In this document: piece by piece, positions 1 to 6,341 of the stretch
How positions within the stretch are numbered: the stretch's first letter is position 1
Layout of the letters: each line of letters opens with the position of its first letter
From: Holosporales bacterium
GTDB taxonomy: Bacteria; Pseudomonadota; Alphaproteobacteria; RUG11792
Length of the DNA stretch: 6,679 nucleotides
Direction of reading: 5' to 3'
NCBI GenBank assembly: GCA_031260085.1
Contig: JAIRKP010000015.1
Coordinates: 1-6,679 of the forward strand
Position numbers and translations under genes: made by a program
Notes under the pieces: generated by a model
What the model saw: only the letters and a program-made list of their open reading frames with translations
What the model was told of the DNA's origin: nothing
Databases searched by the model: none

Positions 1-2080
1 AATCGTAAAGATTTTTTAAAATCAATTTTTCTAATTCAGGAAGAATGCTGTATGATATTTTCTTCTCTTCTTTATAGTCTGAAATAACACCTAACAAATA
101 CCTTAGAGTATTTCTGAACCTTCGATAAACATCTTGTTGTCTTGTTAATATTTCCTTGCCTATACGCATATCTTCTGAATAATCAGAATTCAGCGCCCAA
201 AGCCTCAAAATATCTGCGCCAAGCGTATTAATAACATCATCTGGAGATATAACATTGCCTAAAGACTTAGACATCTTGCGGCCGTTTTGATCCAGAACAA
301 AACCATTTGTTGCAACATTTCTATATGGCGCTTGGCCCTTGGTGCAAACTGATTCGACTAATGAGGACTGAAACCAGCCTCTATGTTGATCTGAACCTTC
401 GAAATAAAGATCTGCAGGCCAGGATAAGTATGGCCTTTTTTCTAAAACATAATGATGAGAGCAAGCGCTGTCAAACCAGACTTCTAATGTATCTGTAACT
501 TTAGTGAATTTTTGAGGATCATAGTTATCTCCAAGAAAATAGCTATCAGGCTTTGTATGCCAGGCTTCGATTCCTTCGGCTCTGAAAACCTCTATGACTT
601 TATTGAAAACTTCATCATCTTTTAACATTTCGCCTGTTTCTTTATTAATAAACACAGCAATAGGAACTCCCCAAATTCTCTGCCTTGAAATACACCAATC
701 AGGGCGCTTTTCAACCATGCTTCTTATTCGATTGATATATCCATTTGGAAACCATTTTGTTTTGTCTATTTCTTCTATTAATTTCTCTTTTATTTTAGAG
801 ACTGCAATAAACCATTGAGTTGTTGTTCTAAAAATTAAAGGAGCTTTTGAACGCCATGAATGAGGATAGCTATGCGTAATTTGATAAGAGTGTATAAGGT
901 TCCCGGATTTCTTTAATTCATCTATTACTTTTGGATTTACTTTAAAAACATGTTCGCCGCCGAAATAAGGCAGAGTCTCGATTAAAGTTCCATTATCATT
1001 GACTGTATTCTCTATATGAAGATTGTATTTCTTTCCAAGCAGAAAGTCTTCGATTCCATGAGCAGGGGCAGTGTGCACCAAGCCAGTTCCTGCGTCATCG
1101 GTAACATGTTTTGCTGGAAGCATTGGGACTTCAACCAAAAATCCTAAATTTCTAAGTGGATGTTGAAAAATTACTTCGCTTAAATCCTCAGCTTTTACTT
1201 TCCCAATTATCGAATAATCTTGAATATTAGCTTCATTTGCAAATGCAACGACTCTTGATTCTGCGATCAAATATCTTTCGCCGCAACAATCTATGACGAC
1301 ATAATCAAGATCTTTTGAAAATGCAATTGCTTTATTCCCCGGGATAGTCCAAGGAGTGGTTGTCCAGATTACTGCAAATGCGTTTTTTAATATTTCAAGA
1401 TTTGTCCGCACTATTGGAAATTTGACAAAAATAGCATCGGAAATCTTATCATGATATTCAAGTTCAGCTTCTGCCAGTGCTGTTTTTTCGACAACCGACC
1501 ACATGACGGGTTTTTCGCCGCGGTATACTAAATCTTTTTTCAGTATTTCGAAAAACTTCTCACAGATTGTTGCTTCTGATTCTTTATCCATTGTGATATA
1601 TGGATTTTCAAAATCTGCAATAATGCCTAATTTTTCAAACCCTGCTTTTTGAATATCTTTCCATTTTTCTGCGAATTCTCTGCATCTTGCCATAAATTCA
1701 GCAACAGGGATGTCTTCTCGCTTTTTCCCTTGTTTTATGTAATCTTCTTCGATTTTCCACTCAATAGGCAAGCCATGGCAATCCCAACCCAAAACAAGCG
1801 GAGCATCATACCCCAGCATCTGATATGCTTTCGTCACGGCATCTTTCAATATCCCTATCAAAGCATGCCCAATATGAATCGGACCATTAGCATATGGCGG
1901 GCCGAAATGTAAAATGAATTTCTTTCTATTCTTCGAAAGCTCACGAAGATTGGAAAATATATTAGCTCTTGCCCATTCTTTTATTATCGTTGGTTCTTTA
2001 TTTGCTAAGTCGCCTTTCATCGGAAAAGATGTCTTAGGCAAAAAAACGGTATCTTTTAGCTGTTTGTTGTCTGTTGTCAT
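1..2080 (-). CDS. ileS: Isoleucyl-tRNA synthetase, 3'-truncated by window edge
   Basis: Charges tRNA-Ile with isoleucine in the cytoplasm (class I synthetase). I translated the minus strand from the ATG at 2080 to the left edge and found 693 uninterrupted codons. Motifs seen: FGPPYANGPIHIGHAL with the HIGH signature at residues 69-72; GWDCHGLPIEWK soon after; the CP1 editing-domain motifs WTTTPWTIPGN (about residue 240) and HTAPAHGIEDF (335-345), which hydrolyse misacylated Val-tRNA; GSDQHRGWFQSS from 562; KMSKS at 602-606; and RRFRNTLRYLLG (653-664), the start of the anticodon-binding domain. The family is usually 900 residues or more, so roughly a quarter, including any C-terminal zinc site, lies beyond position 1. 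The start overlaps the HIT gene's TGA stop (ATGA) and has no strong Shine-Dalgarno sequence of its own, so translation is probably coupled. It is the last visible gene of the rpmF operon. Identity is very secure; no frameshift was seen. Confidence 0.97.
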   Translation of the reverse strand, partial: MTTDNKQLKDTVFLPKTSFPMKGDLANKEPTIIKEWARANIFSNLRELSKNRKKFILHFGPPYANGPIHIGHALIGILKDAVTKAYQMLGYDAPLVLGWDCHGLPIEWKIEEDYIKQGKKREDIPVAEFMARCREFAEKWKDIQKAGFEKLGIIADFENPYITMDKESEATICEKFFEILKKDLVYRGEKPVMWSVVEKTALAEAELEYHDKISDAIFVKFPIVRTNLEILKNAFAVIWTTTPWTIPGNKAIAFSKDLDYVVIDCCGERYLIAESRVVAFANEANIQDYSIIGKVKAEDLSEVIFQHPLRNLGFLVEVPMLPAKHVTDDAGTGLVHTAPAHGIEDFLLGKKYNLHIENTVNDNGTLIETLPYFGGEHVFKVNPKVIDELKKSGNLIHSYQITHSYPHSWRSKAPLIFRTTTQWFIAVSKIKEKLIEEIDKTKWFPNGYINRIRSMVEKRPDWCISRQRIWGVPIAVFINKETGEMLKDDEVFNKVIEVFRAEGIEAWHTKPDSYFLGDNYDPQKFTKVTDTLEVWFDSACSHHYVLEKRPYLSWPADLYFEGSDQHRGWFQSSLVESVCTKGQAPYRNVATNGFVLDQNGRKMSKSLGNVISPDDVINTLGADILRLWALNSDYSEDMRIGKEILTRQQDVYRRFRNTLRYLLGVISDYKEEKKISYSILPELEKLILKNLYD

Positions 2081-2418
2081 TCTGAAACATTTCCCATTAT
2101 ATGTATGTGCAAGTGCATTATTTCTTGCGTCCAAGATTTGCCCGAATTGGTAAGCAACCTATATCCTTTTTGGGCTAAATTCATCATTTCTATAATTTTA
2201 GCTATTCCTTTATTAACATCAAGAATTTCCTCGTCTGTTGCATGAGTTATGAAATCATAATAATCAACGTAACATCCTTTTGGAATAACCATAACGTGAA
2301 TCGGAGCTCTTGGCGCAATATCGTGAATTGCTATGAAATGTTTTTCATCCAAGATAAAATTCGAATTTAACTCTTTGTTTATGATTTTGTAAAATACATT
2401 GTTTTTATCATATTGCAT
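2077..2418 (-). CDS. Histidine triad (HIT/Hint-like) nucleotide hydrolase
   Basis: A 113-residue protein of the HIT superfamily, small cytoplasmic enzymes that cleave nucleoside phosphoramidates and acyl- or aminoacyl-adenylates. The C-terminal active-site motif HLHIHIM has its three histidines at 102, 104 and 106. The upstream NSGKSW stretch (91-96) and the IAPRAPIHVMVIPK segment (34-47) match the Hint branch. The usual GGQ-V-H lead-in is replaced by SWTQEIMH, and the protein ends only seven residues after the last histidine, shorter than typical HinT (which ends ...LLGGR plus a tail). The ATG is preceded by GGAGAG six bases upstream, which fills most of the 12-base gap after the fabH stop. 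Its TGA overlaps the ileS ATG by four bases. Hint enzymes are known to act on aminoacyl-AMP made by tRNA synthetases, so pairing with ileS may be functional; that is inference. The family is secure; the exact substrate is unknown. Confidence 0.92.
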   Translation of the reverse strand: MQYDKNNVFYKIINKELNSNFILDEKHFIAIHDIAPRAPIHVMVIPKGCYVDYYDFITHATDEEILDVNKGIAKIIEMMNLAQKGYRLLTNSGKSWTQEIMHLHIHIMGNVSE

Positions 2419-2430
2419 ATTTCTCTCTCC

Positions 2431-3387
2431 TTAAAATTTGATTATAGCAGCTCCCCAGGCAAGACCCGCGCCTAAAGCTACTAATAAAATTGTGTCACCT
2501 CGTTTTAATTTGCTGTTTTTGATTGCATAATCCATAGCTAAAGGTATTGATGCGGCAGAAGTGTTAGCTTGATCTTTGATAGATATTATGACTTTTTCGA
2601 TTGGGAAATTTTTTAATTTGCAAAGTGAATCTATAATTCTTTTATTAGCTTGATGAGGGATGATCCAGTCTATATCATCTATCGTCATGTTATTTTCTGA
2701 TAATATTTCGCTGATAGATAGCGCCATGTATTCTATGGCATATTTAAAGACAGCAGAGCCCAGCATGGTCGTGTATCCTCTATGGTCATTTTGCGGGCCG
2801 TTGTTGGCCAAAATATAATCATACTTTGTTCCATCTGAATATAATTTTGCCGCAACAATTCCCCTATCAACATTATCTTCAGTAGCCTGCAGAACAACAG
2901 CGCCAGCGCCATCTCCAAATAAAACACAAGTTGCCCTATCTGTCCAGTCTATAAATAAAGACAATGTATCCGCAGCAATTAACAAAATATTCTTTAGTCC
3001 ATGCGATTTAATAAAACTGTCACAAACAAATAATGCATAAATAAAGCCAGAACAAGCTGCATTTAAATCAAAAGCAAATGCTCTGTTTGCGCCAAGATCT
3101 CCTTGAATTTTGTTCGCCGCCGATGGAAATCTTCTATCGGAGGTTGCGGTTGCAACAACTATGGCATCTAAATCACTAGGAGAAATCTGTGCTGATTCAA
3201 TAGCTTTTATAGCTGCTTTTAACCCGAGATCGGAAGTTAATTCATCTTTGTCAACTAAATGTCTTTTTTCTATCCCTGTTCTGCTATAAATCCAATCGTG
3301 AGATGTATCTAAGAATTTCGATAAGTCTTCGTTAGTTAAAACTTTCTCAGGTAAATATGATTCAACACTTTTTATTATGGTTTTCAT
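2431..3387 (-). CDS. fabH: Beta-ketoacyl-ACP synthase III (FabH)
   Basis: Condenses acetyl-CoA (or another short acyl-CoA) with malonyl-ACP to start type II fatty acid synthesis in the cytoplasm. With the ATG at 3387 the protein has 318 residues, normal for FabH. The catalytic triad is visible: Cys112 in LNAACSGF, His245 in IPHQANKR, Asn275 in ANTSAAS. The Cys112 number is the same as in E. coli FabH. Other family marks are SRTGIEKR (35-42), GDGAGAVVL (158-166) and the closing LVALGAGLAWGAAII. A TTG at 3405 would add six residues, but GGAAAGG lies four bases before the ATG at 3387, so I chose that start. The gene begins inside the end of plsX (26-base overlap), as expected for the common plsX-fabH pair. 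One oddity: the residue before the catalytic Asn is Ala274, where most FabH proteins have Gly. Branched- versus straight-chain primer preference cannot be read from the sequence. Confidence 0.97.
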   Translation of the reverse strand: MKTIIKSVESYLPEKVLTNEDLSKFLDTSHDWIYSRTGIEKRHLVDKDELTSDLGLKAAIKAIESAQISPSDLDAIVVATATSDRRFPSAANKIQGDLGANRAFAFDLNAACSGFIYALFVCDSFIKSHGLKNILLIAADTLSLFIDWTDRATCVLFGDGAGAVVLQATEDNVDRGIVAAKLYSDGTKYDYILANNGPQNDHRGYTTMLGSAVFKYAIEYMALSISEILSENNMTIDDIDWIIPHQANKRIIDSLCKLKNFPIEKVIISIKDQANTSAASIPLAMDYAIKNSKLKRGDTILLVALGAGLAWGAAIIKF

Positions 3388-4414
3388 TAGACCTTTCCAT
3401 TTCAACTATCGAGATTGATTCTTTTATATTACTAACGAAATTAGATTTAGCAAGGCTAATCGCCGTGGCAATTGCATTTGAAAATCCCATATAATCAGAA
3501 TTTCCATGACTTTTTATAGCGATTTTTTTTAAACCAACCAATGGAGCTCCATTATGCATTCTTGGATCTAAAGTATTTTTGACAGCTTTCATTGCACTTT
3601 TACAAAACAATCCACCTATTTTACCAATAACCCTTGACTTCAATTCTAATTGTAGCAATCTCATTAAATACAACATTGTACCTTCCATAGTCTTTAATGA
3701 AATGTTTCCCGAAAATCCATCTGTTACTATAACATCCGAAGTGCCTTTTGTTATGTCTGTTCCTTCTATGAACCCTATAAAGTTAACTGTGCTTGAGGTA
3801 CTTAGGAAATTAAAAGCTCCCTCGAGCGCATCGGTTCCTTTTGATCTCTCAGTTCCTATATTTAGTAACCCAATCGATGGATTATCAATGTTCAGCAAAA
3901 CACGGGCTACAGCTTGCCCCATTAAAGCAAATTGTATGAGCTTTGTCGAAGAACAATCTGTGTTAGCTCCGAGATCAAGCATAATGCTCTTACCTTTTAT
4001 ATTTGGTATAATGCTGACGAGAGCGGGCCTATCTATCTCGGCTAAAGTTCCGATTATAACCTTTGATAAAGCCATATACGCGCCCGTATTTCCCGAAGAA
4101 ACGACAGCATCTGATTTCCCAGCGGCAACATATGCGATAGCCTCAAACATACTCGTTCCTTTGCCTTTTCGAATAGAAATGGAAGGCTTTTCATCAGAAG
4201 CTATTTTTCGGTCTTCAGTATCAAAAACTTCAAAAATACTTTGTGGTATATGCTTGCATCGAGTTAGTTTTTTATCGATTTGCTCTTTATTGCCGAATAT
4301 ATTAAAGAATAAATCGCAATCATTATTGCGACGCGCTAAGTAATAATCTAGACCATCAATAGACGCTTCAATTCCTAGATCTCCCCCCATCGCGTCTAAA
4401 GAAATCCTAATCAC
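3362..4414 (-). CDS. plsX: Phosphate acyltransferase PlsX
   Basis: Converts acyl-ACP and inorganic phosphate to acyl-phosphate, the donor used by PlsY to acylate glycerol-3-phosphate at the membrane; PlsX itself is a peripheral enzyme. The protein has 350 residues, the usual family length. It opens with the signature ISLDAMGGDLG (about 4-14), followed by conserved blocks such as VSSGNTGAYMALSK (about 105-118), LDLGANTDC (about 146-154), LLNIGTERSKGT, VIVTDGFSGNISLKTMEG and GAPLVGLKKIAIKSHGNSD. The start codon is GTG at 4414, with GAGCAGG five bases upstream; the next ATG falls within the DAMGGD motif and is too late. It lies 24 bases after rpmF and its 3' end overlaps fabH, the classic rpmF-plsX-fabH arrangement. 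The tail after VEMERSNE is hydrophilic and overlaps the fabH start region, so it is probably not constrained. Identity is secure. Confidence 0.97.
   Translation of the reverse strand: MIRISLDAMGGDLGIEASIDGLDYYLARRNNDCDLFFNIFGNKEQIDKKLTRCKHIPQSIFEVFDTEDRKIASDEKPSISIRKGKGTSMFEAIAYVAAGKSDAVVSSGNTGAYMALSKVIIGTLAEIDRPALVSIIPNIKGKSIMLDLGANTDCSSTKLIQFALMGQAVARVLLNIDNPSIGLLNIGTERSKGTDALEGAFNFLSTSSTVNFIGFIEGTDITKGTSDVIVTDGFSGNISLKTMEGTMLYLMRLLQLELKSRVIGKIGGLFCKSAMKAVKNTLDPRMHNGAPLVGLKKIAIKSHGNSDYMGFSNAIATAISLAKSNFVSNIKESISIVEMERSNENHNKKC
3392..3398 (-). promoter_or_regulatory. Ribosome binding site that sets the fabH start
   Basis: On the minus strand GGAAAGG is followed by TCTA and the ATG at 3387. 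It lies inside the last codons of plsX. This supports ATG 3387 over the in-frame TTG at 3405, which has no comparable purine-rich motif in front of it. Confidence 0.6.
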
Positions 4415-4438
4415 GATAACCTGCTCAAATACGTAAGA

Positions 4439-4630
4439 CTATACCTTTTCAGAAGATATTGTGGATCTAATATTTCTACCATTATAGAAGTTGCAAAACT
4501 TGCAAACATTATGCGCAATAATTTGTTTTCCACAATTTCCGCAAACAATAACATTTGCGGGCATATCAAAATCATGAGCTCTTCTCATTCCTCTTTTCGA
4601 TTTAGAAGTCTTTTTTTTAGGAACAGCCAT
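4439..4630 (-). CDS. rpmF: 50S ribosomal protein L32
   Basis: A 63-residue basic protein of the large ribosomal subunit. The N-terminus MAVPKKKTSKSKRGMRR is the L32 signature. Four cysteines form two CxxC knuckles (Cys30/Cys33 and Cys43/Cys46), so this is the zinc-ribbon (C+) form of L32; the spacing between the pairs is nine residues. The NFYNGRNI segment near the C-terminus matches the usual YxGRxV ending, followed by a short extra tail. It is the first gene of the rpmF-plsX-fabH-HIT-ileS operon, with a good promoter about 30 bases upstream and only a weak Shine-Dalgarno sequence. The DUF177 (yceD) gene that often precedes rpmF is absent here; the upstream space holds palindromes and parS instead. 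Identity is secure. Confidence 0.96.
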   Translation of the reverse strand: MAVPKKKTSKSKRGMRRAHDFDMPANVIVCGNCGKQIIAHNVCKFCNFYNGRNIRSTISSEKV

Positions 4631-4662
4631 TTTAAATCAACCAATCACTTTTTCATTTGAAT

Positions 4663-4691
4663 AATATATCATAAAACCAAGCAACTGTAAA
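4663..4691 (-). promoter_or_regulatory. Sigma-70-type promoter of the rpmF operon
   Basis: On the minus strand, TTTACA (4691-4686; five of six matches to TTGACA) is followed after exactly 17 bases by TATATT (4668-4663; five of six matches to TATAAT). Transcription would start around 4656 and leave a leader of about 25 bases before rpmF. No other gap in the operon is long enough for a separate promoter, so this one probably drives all five genes down to ileS. Predicted from sequence only. Confidence 0.65.
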
Positions 4692-4748
4692 GCGCCTTAG
4701 GTGTTTATAACGAATTGGGAACGTGATATACGAGGAAAACTACGTATA

Positions 4749-4770
4749 CTCATATTCTCTAAAGTATGAG
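4749..4770. repeat. Short inverted repeat upstream of rpmF promoter
   Basis: CTCATA (4749-4754) and TATGAG (4765-4770) form a six-base-pair stem around a ten-base loop. On the plus strand it is followed by AAAA and on the minus strand it is not followed by a T-run, so it is not a clear terminator. It could be an operator or chance in AT-rich DNA. The function is unknown. Confidence 0.3.
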
Positions 4771-4823
4771 AAAAGCTATACAATTCTTAAAGTTTATTAG
4801 TGTTTCTTATGCGAAACTGAAGT

Positions 4824-4863
4824 AGTCTGTCAAGGAGGAGAACGAAGTGATCCTTGACAGACT
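4824..4863. repeat. Perfect 13-bp inverted repeat (palindrome 1)
   Basis: The arms AGTCTGTCAAGGA (4824-4836) and TCCTTGACAGACT (4851-4863) are exact reverse complements around a 14-base loop (4837-4850). There is no T-run on either side, so it is not a standard Rho-independent terminator. The centre, GAGGAGAACGAAGTGA, resembles from memory the core of dispersed palindromic repeats seen in Rickettsiales-type genomes; that likeness is a recollection, not a search result. It may be an interspersed palindromic element, an RNA structure or a protein-binding site. Confidence 0.8.
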
Positions 4864-4865
4864 GA

Positions 4866-4906
4866 GGGCGCGAGTATGGTATAATTACGATACCATACTC
4901 GCGCCC
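4866..4906. repeat. Perfect 17-bp inverted repeat (palindrome 2)
   Basis: The arms GGGCGCGAGTATGGTAT (4866-4882) and ATACCATACTCGCGCCC (4890-4906) pair without mismatch around a seven-base loop, AATTACG. It starts two bases after palindrome 1. The GC-rich outer arms stand out against the AT-rich surroundings. A transcript from either strand would form a very stable hairpin, yet no T-run follows on either strand. Chance formation of a 17-bp perfect stem is very unlikely, so the structure is probably selected or comes from a mobile palindromic element. The function is unknown. Confidence 0.85.
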
Positions 4907-4912
4907 AGGAAG

Positions 4913-4936
4913 CCCAAGTAGGCTGTGCTTTTTGGG
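4913..4936. repeat. Weak imperfect hairpin next to palindrome 2
   Basis: CCCAA (4913-4917) pairs with TTGGG (4932-4936), and a competing AGCC/GGCT stem (4911-4914 with 4921-4924) lies inside it. Both stems are short and could be chance. It is listed because it extends the run of palindromic structures from 4824 to 4936. Confidence 0.3.
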
Positions 4937-4987
4937 TACAATCTCCCATACCAGGTTATGTACAAAAATTATTTCAAAACACCAAAA

Positions 4988-5003
4988 TGTTCCACGTGAA
5001 ACA
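4988..5003. promoter_or_regulatory. parS: parS centromere-like site (ParB binding)
   Basis: The 16 bases TGTTCCACGTGAAACA match the conserved bacterial chromosomal parS consensus TGTTNCACGTGNAACA at every defined position and equal, as I recall, the canonical B. subtilis site. It is a near-perfect palindrome centred on CACGTG, with one asymmetric pair (positions 5 and 12). ParB loads here as a clamp, spreads along the flanking DNA, and works with ParA and SMC to segregate newly copied origins. parS sites usually cluster near oriC and often lie in or beside ordinary genes. Here it sits between the convergence-free ends of two operons on the same strand. No parA or parB is in the window. Only this one copy was seen. 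Confidence 0.85.
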
Positions 5004-5064
5004 ATTGAAATATTATTATCTATAAAATACTCTAAAATTATACATATTTGCCCGCAGATACCAT

Positions 5065-5085
5065 AAAAGCCATAGCTGTTATGGC
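5065..5085 (-). terminator. Likely Rho-independent terminator of the bio operon
   Basis: Twelve bases past the bioA stop, the minus strand reads GCCATA, loop ACAGC, TATGGC, then TTTT. The stem has six perfect pairs and the T-run is short, so it would be a modest terminator. Its position directly after bioA supports the idea that the operon ends here without bioB. Confidence 0.5.
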
Positions 5086-5096
5086 GCGACAATTTC

Positions 5097-6341
5097 TCAT
5101 AGACATTTTTCTAAATGTTTACCCACATATCTCAATTCGTCGATTTCTATGCAGTATGGAGGGATAAGATAAATTGTGTCTTTTATTGGTCTGACTATTA
5201 TGCCTTCTTTTAATAACTTTTCTTGTATTGCTTTCGCGATGTTTGTATCCAAAACATCCATCGCAAAAATTGCTCCTTGAATTCTTTTTTTATAAATCTT
5301 ATCAATAAAATTAAATTCTTCTAAATAAAATTTATTTATATTCACAATCTTTTCTTGAGTTTCTTTTCGAGACAAAATCTCGAGAGATTTGCATGCTGCT
5401 GCGCAAGCTATGGGATTTGCTGTATACGAATGTCCGTGTAAAAAAGCTTTTTTCCAATCATTTGATAAAAATGCTGAATACACTGTCTTTGAAGTTATTG
5501 TTAATGACAAAGGCAAAAAGCCTCCCGTTATTCCCTTCGAGAGACATAAGAGATCAGGAATGACGTTTGTTTGATCCATTGCAAACATACTTCCTGTTCT
5601 AAAGAATCCGGTCATGACTTCATCAAATATCACTAAGATTTCGTATTTTCGAACTTCATCAACGATTTGATTGAGAAATCCAGGTCTATACATTTTCATG
5701 CCAGCCGCCCCTTGAACTAGTGGCTCAATTATTAATGCGCAAACATTATTTCCTTTTTCTTTTAAAAACTTTTTCAATTTATCGATAGATATATTTTCTT
5801 TTTCTTCTATATTTTCCACTCCAATATAATACTCTGGAAAATCTATAGAAAATGTTTCAAAGAAAAATTCAGAGAAAGTTGAATGATATTCCGAAGCATT
5901 TCCAGCAGCGCTCATAGCTCCCAGTGTGTCTCCATGATAAGCCCCTGATAAATTAATAAAAATATTACGATTCTTTTCTCCCAAATTTTTAAAATACTGA
6001 TACGACATTTTTAAAGCAACCTCAACTGCCGTTGAACCATTATCCGAAAAAAAGAAACAATTTAATTCATTTGGAAGCCAATTTTGCAGCTCAGTTGTTA
6101 GCTTTTGAGCTGGGGCATGAGAAAATCCAGCAAAAATCACATGCTCTAAAATTTTTGCTTGCTCGTAAATTGCATCCGCAATTTCTTTATTGGAATGCCC
6201 TAATATATTAACCCACCAGCTTGAGATCATATCCAAAAGCTTGTTTCCATTATCATCTATTAAATACGCTCCCGAGCCTCGAACGATTTTGATCGGAGGA
6301 TTCGCAGTTAGCTGCTGCGTGAACGGATGCCATATAGTCAT
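5097..6341 (-). CDS. bioA: Adenosylmethionine-8-amino-7-oxononanoate aminotransferase
   Basis: PLP-dependent class III aminotransferase that uses S-adenosylmethionine as amino donor to turn KAPA into DAPA, the antepenultimate step of biotin synthesis. The protein has 414 residues, close to the usual 420-430. Visible motifs: IWHPFTQ (3-9); SSWWVNILGH (40-49), the BioA-specific substrate-pocket signature; DNGSTAVEVALKM; GAYHGDTLGAMS with Tyr135 stacking on PLP; IFDEVMTGFFRTG with Asp240 for the pyridine nitrogen; and LSKGITGGFLPLS with Lys269 as the Schiff-base lysine. The ATG overlaps the bioD TGA by four bases (ATGA), with ACAGG upstream as a modest ribosome site, so the pair is probably translationally coupled. 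A likely terminator follows and no bioB is present downstream. The SSWW signature makes confusion with other class III aminotransferases unlikely. Confidence 0.96.
   Translation of the reverse strand: MTIWHPFTQQLTANPPIKIVRGSGAYLIDDNGNKLLDMISSWWVNILGHSNKEIADAIYEQAKILEHVIFAGFSHAPAQKLTTELQNWLPNELNCFFFSDNGSTAVEVALKMSYQYFKNLGEKNRNIFINLSGAYHGDTLGAMSAAGNASEYHSTFSEFFFETFSIDFPEYYIGVENIEEKENISIDKLKKFLKEKGNNVCALIIEPLVQGAAGMKMYRPGFLNQIVDEVRKYEILVIFDEVMTGFFRTGSMFAMDQTNVIPDLLCLSKGITGGFLPLSLTITSKTVYSAFLSNDWKKAFLHGHSYTANPIACAAACKSLEILSRKETQEKIVNINKFYLEEFNFIDKIYKKRIQGAIFAMDVLDTNIAKAIQEKLLKEGIIVRPIKDTIYLIPPYCIEIDELRYVGKHLEKCL

Larger units (their letters stand above)
4631..5096. other. 466-base intergenic region between bioA and rpmF
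   Basis: No convincing protein gene lies here. A 101-codon minus-strand reading frame (4787-5092) crosses both perfect palindromes and parS, resembles nothing I know, and starts inside the bioA terminator hairpin, so I do not call it. In minus-strand order the region holds the terminator hairpin, an AT-rich stretch (about 5004-5048), parS, a weak hairpin (4913-4936), two perfect palindromes, a short hairpin (4749-4770) and the rpmF promoter. I see no tRNA. DnaA-box-like words are poor: TTATGTACA (4956-4964) and, on the minus strand, TTATAAACA (4710-4702) each match only seven of nine consensus bases, so an origin is not supported. Confidence 0.7.

Noticed and set aside
307..818. Two small plus-strand open frames (307-498 and 594-818)
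   Set aside because: Both are antisense to ileS, where the minus-strand frame carries clear synthetase motifs.
1649..2153. Two small plus-strand open frames near the ileS start
   Set aside because: They are shadows of the conserved ileS N-terminus and the HIT gene end.
2733..2927. 64-codon minus-strand open frame inside fabH
   Set aside because: It is an alternative frame of a conserved, intact fabH.
3579..4343. 254-codon plus-strand open frame
   Set aside because: It lies wholly antisense to plsX, whose protein is intact and conserved; the translated product is a shadow with no recognisable family.
4505..4545. TTTTCCACA inside rpmF as a DnaA box, hence a possible oriC
   Set aside because: It falls in the coding sequence for the zinc-ribbon cysteines, is a single near-match, and the adjacent gap holds only seven-of-nine matches.
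4802..4817. GTTTC/GAAAC inverted repeat as an additional hairpin
   Set aside because: Five base pairs with a six-base loop is within chance for this AT-rich gap and no other signal supports it.
4787..5092. 101-codon minus-strand open frame in the intergenic gap
   Set aside because: It reads through two perfect palindromes and parS, starts inside the bioA terminator hairpin, and shows no motif or plausible composition for a real protein.
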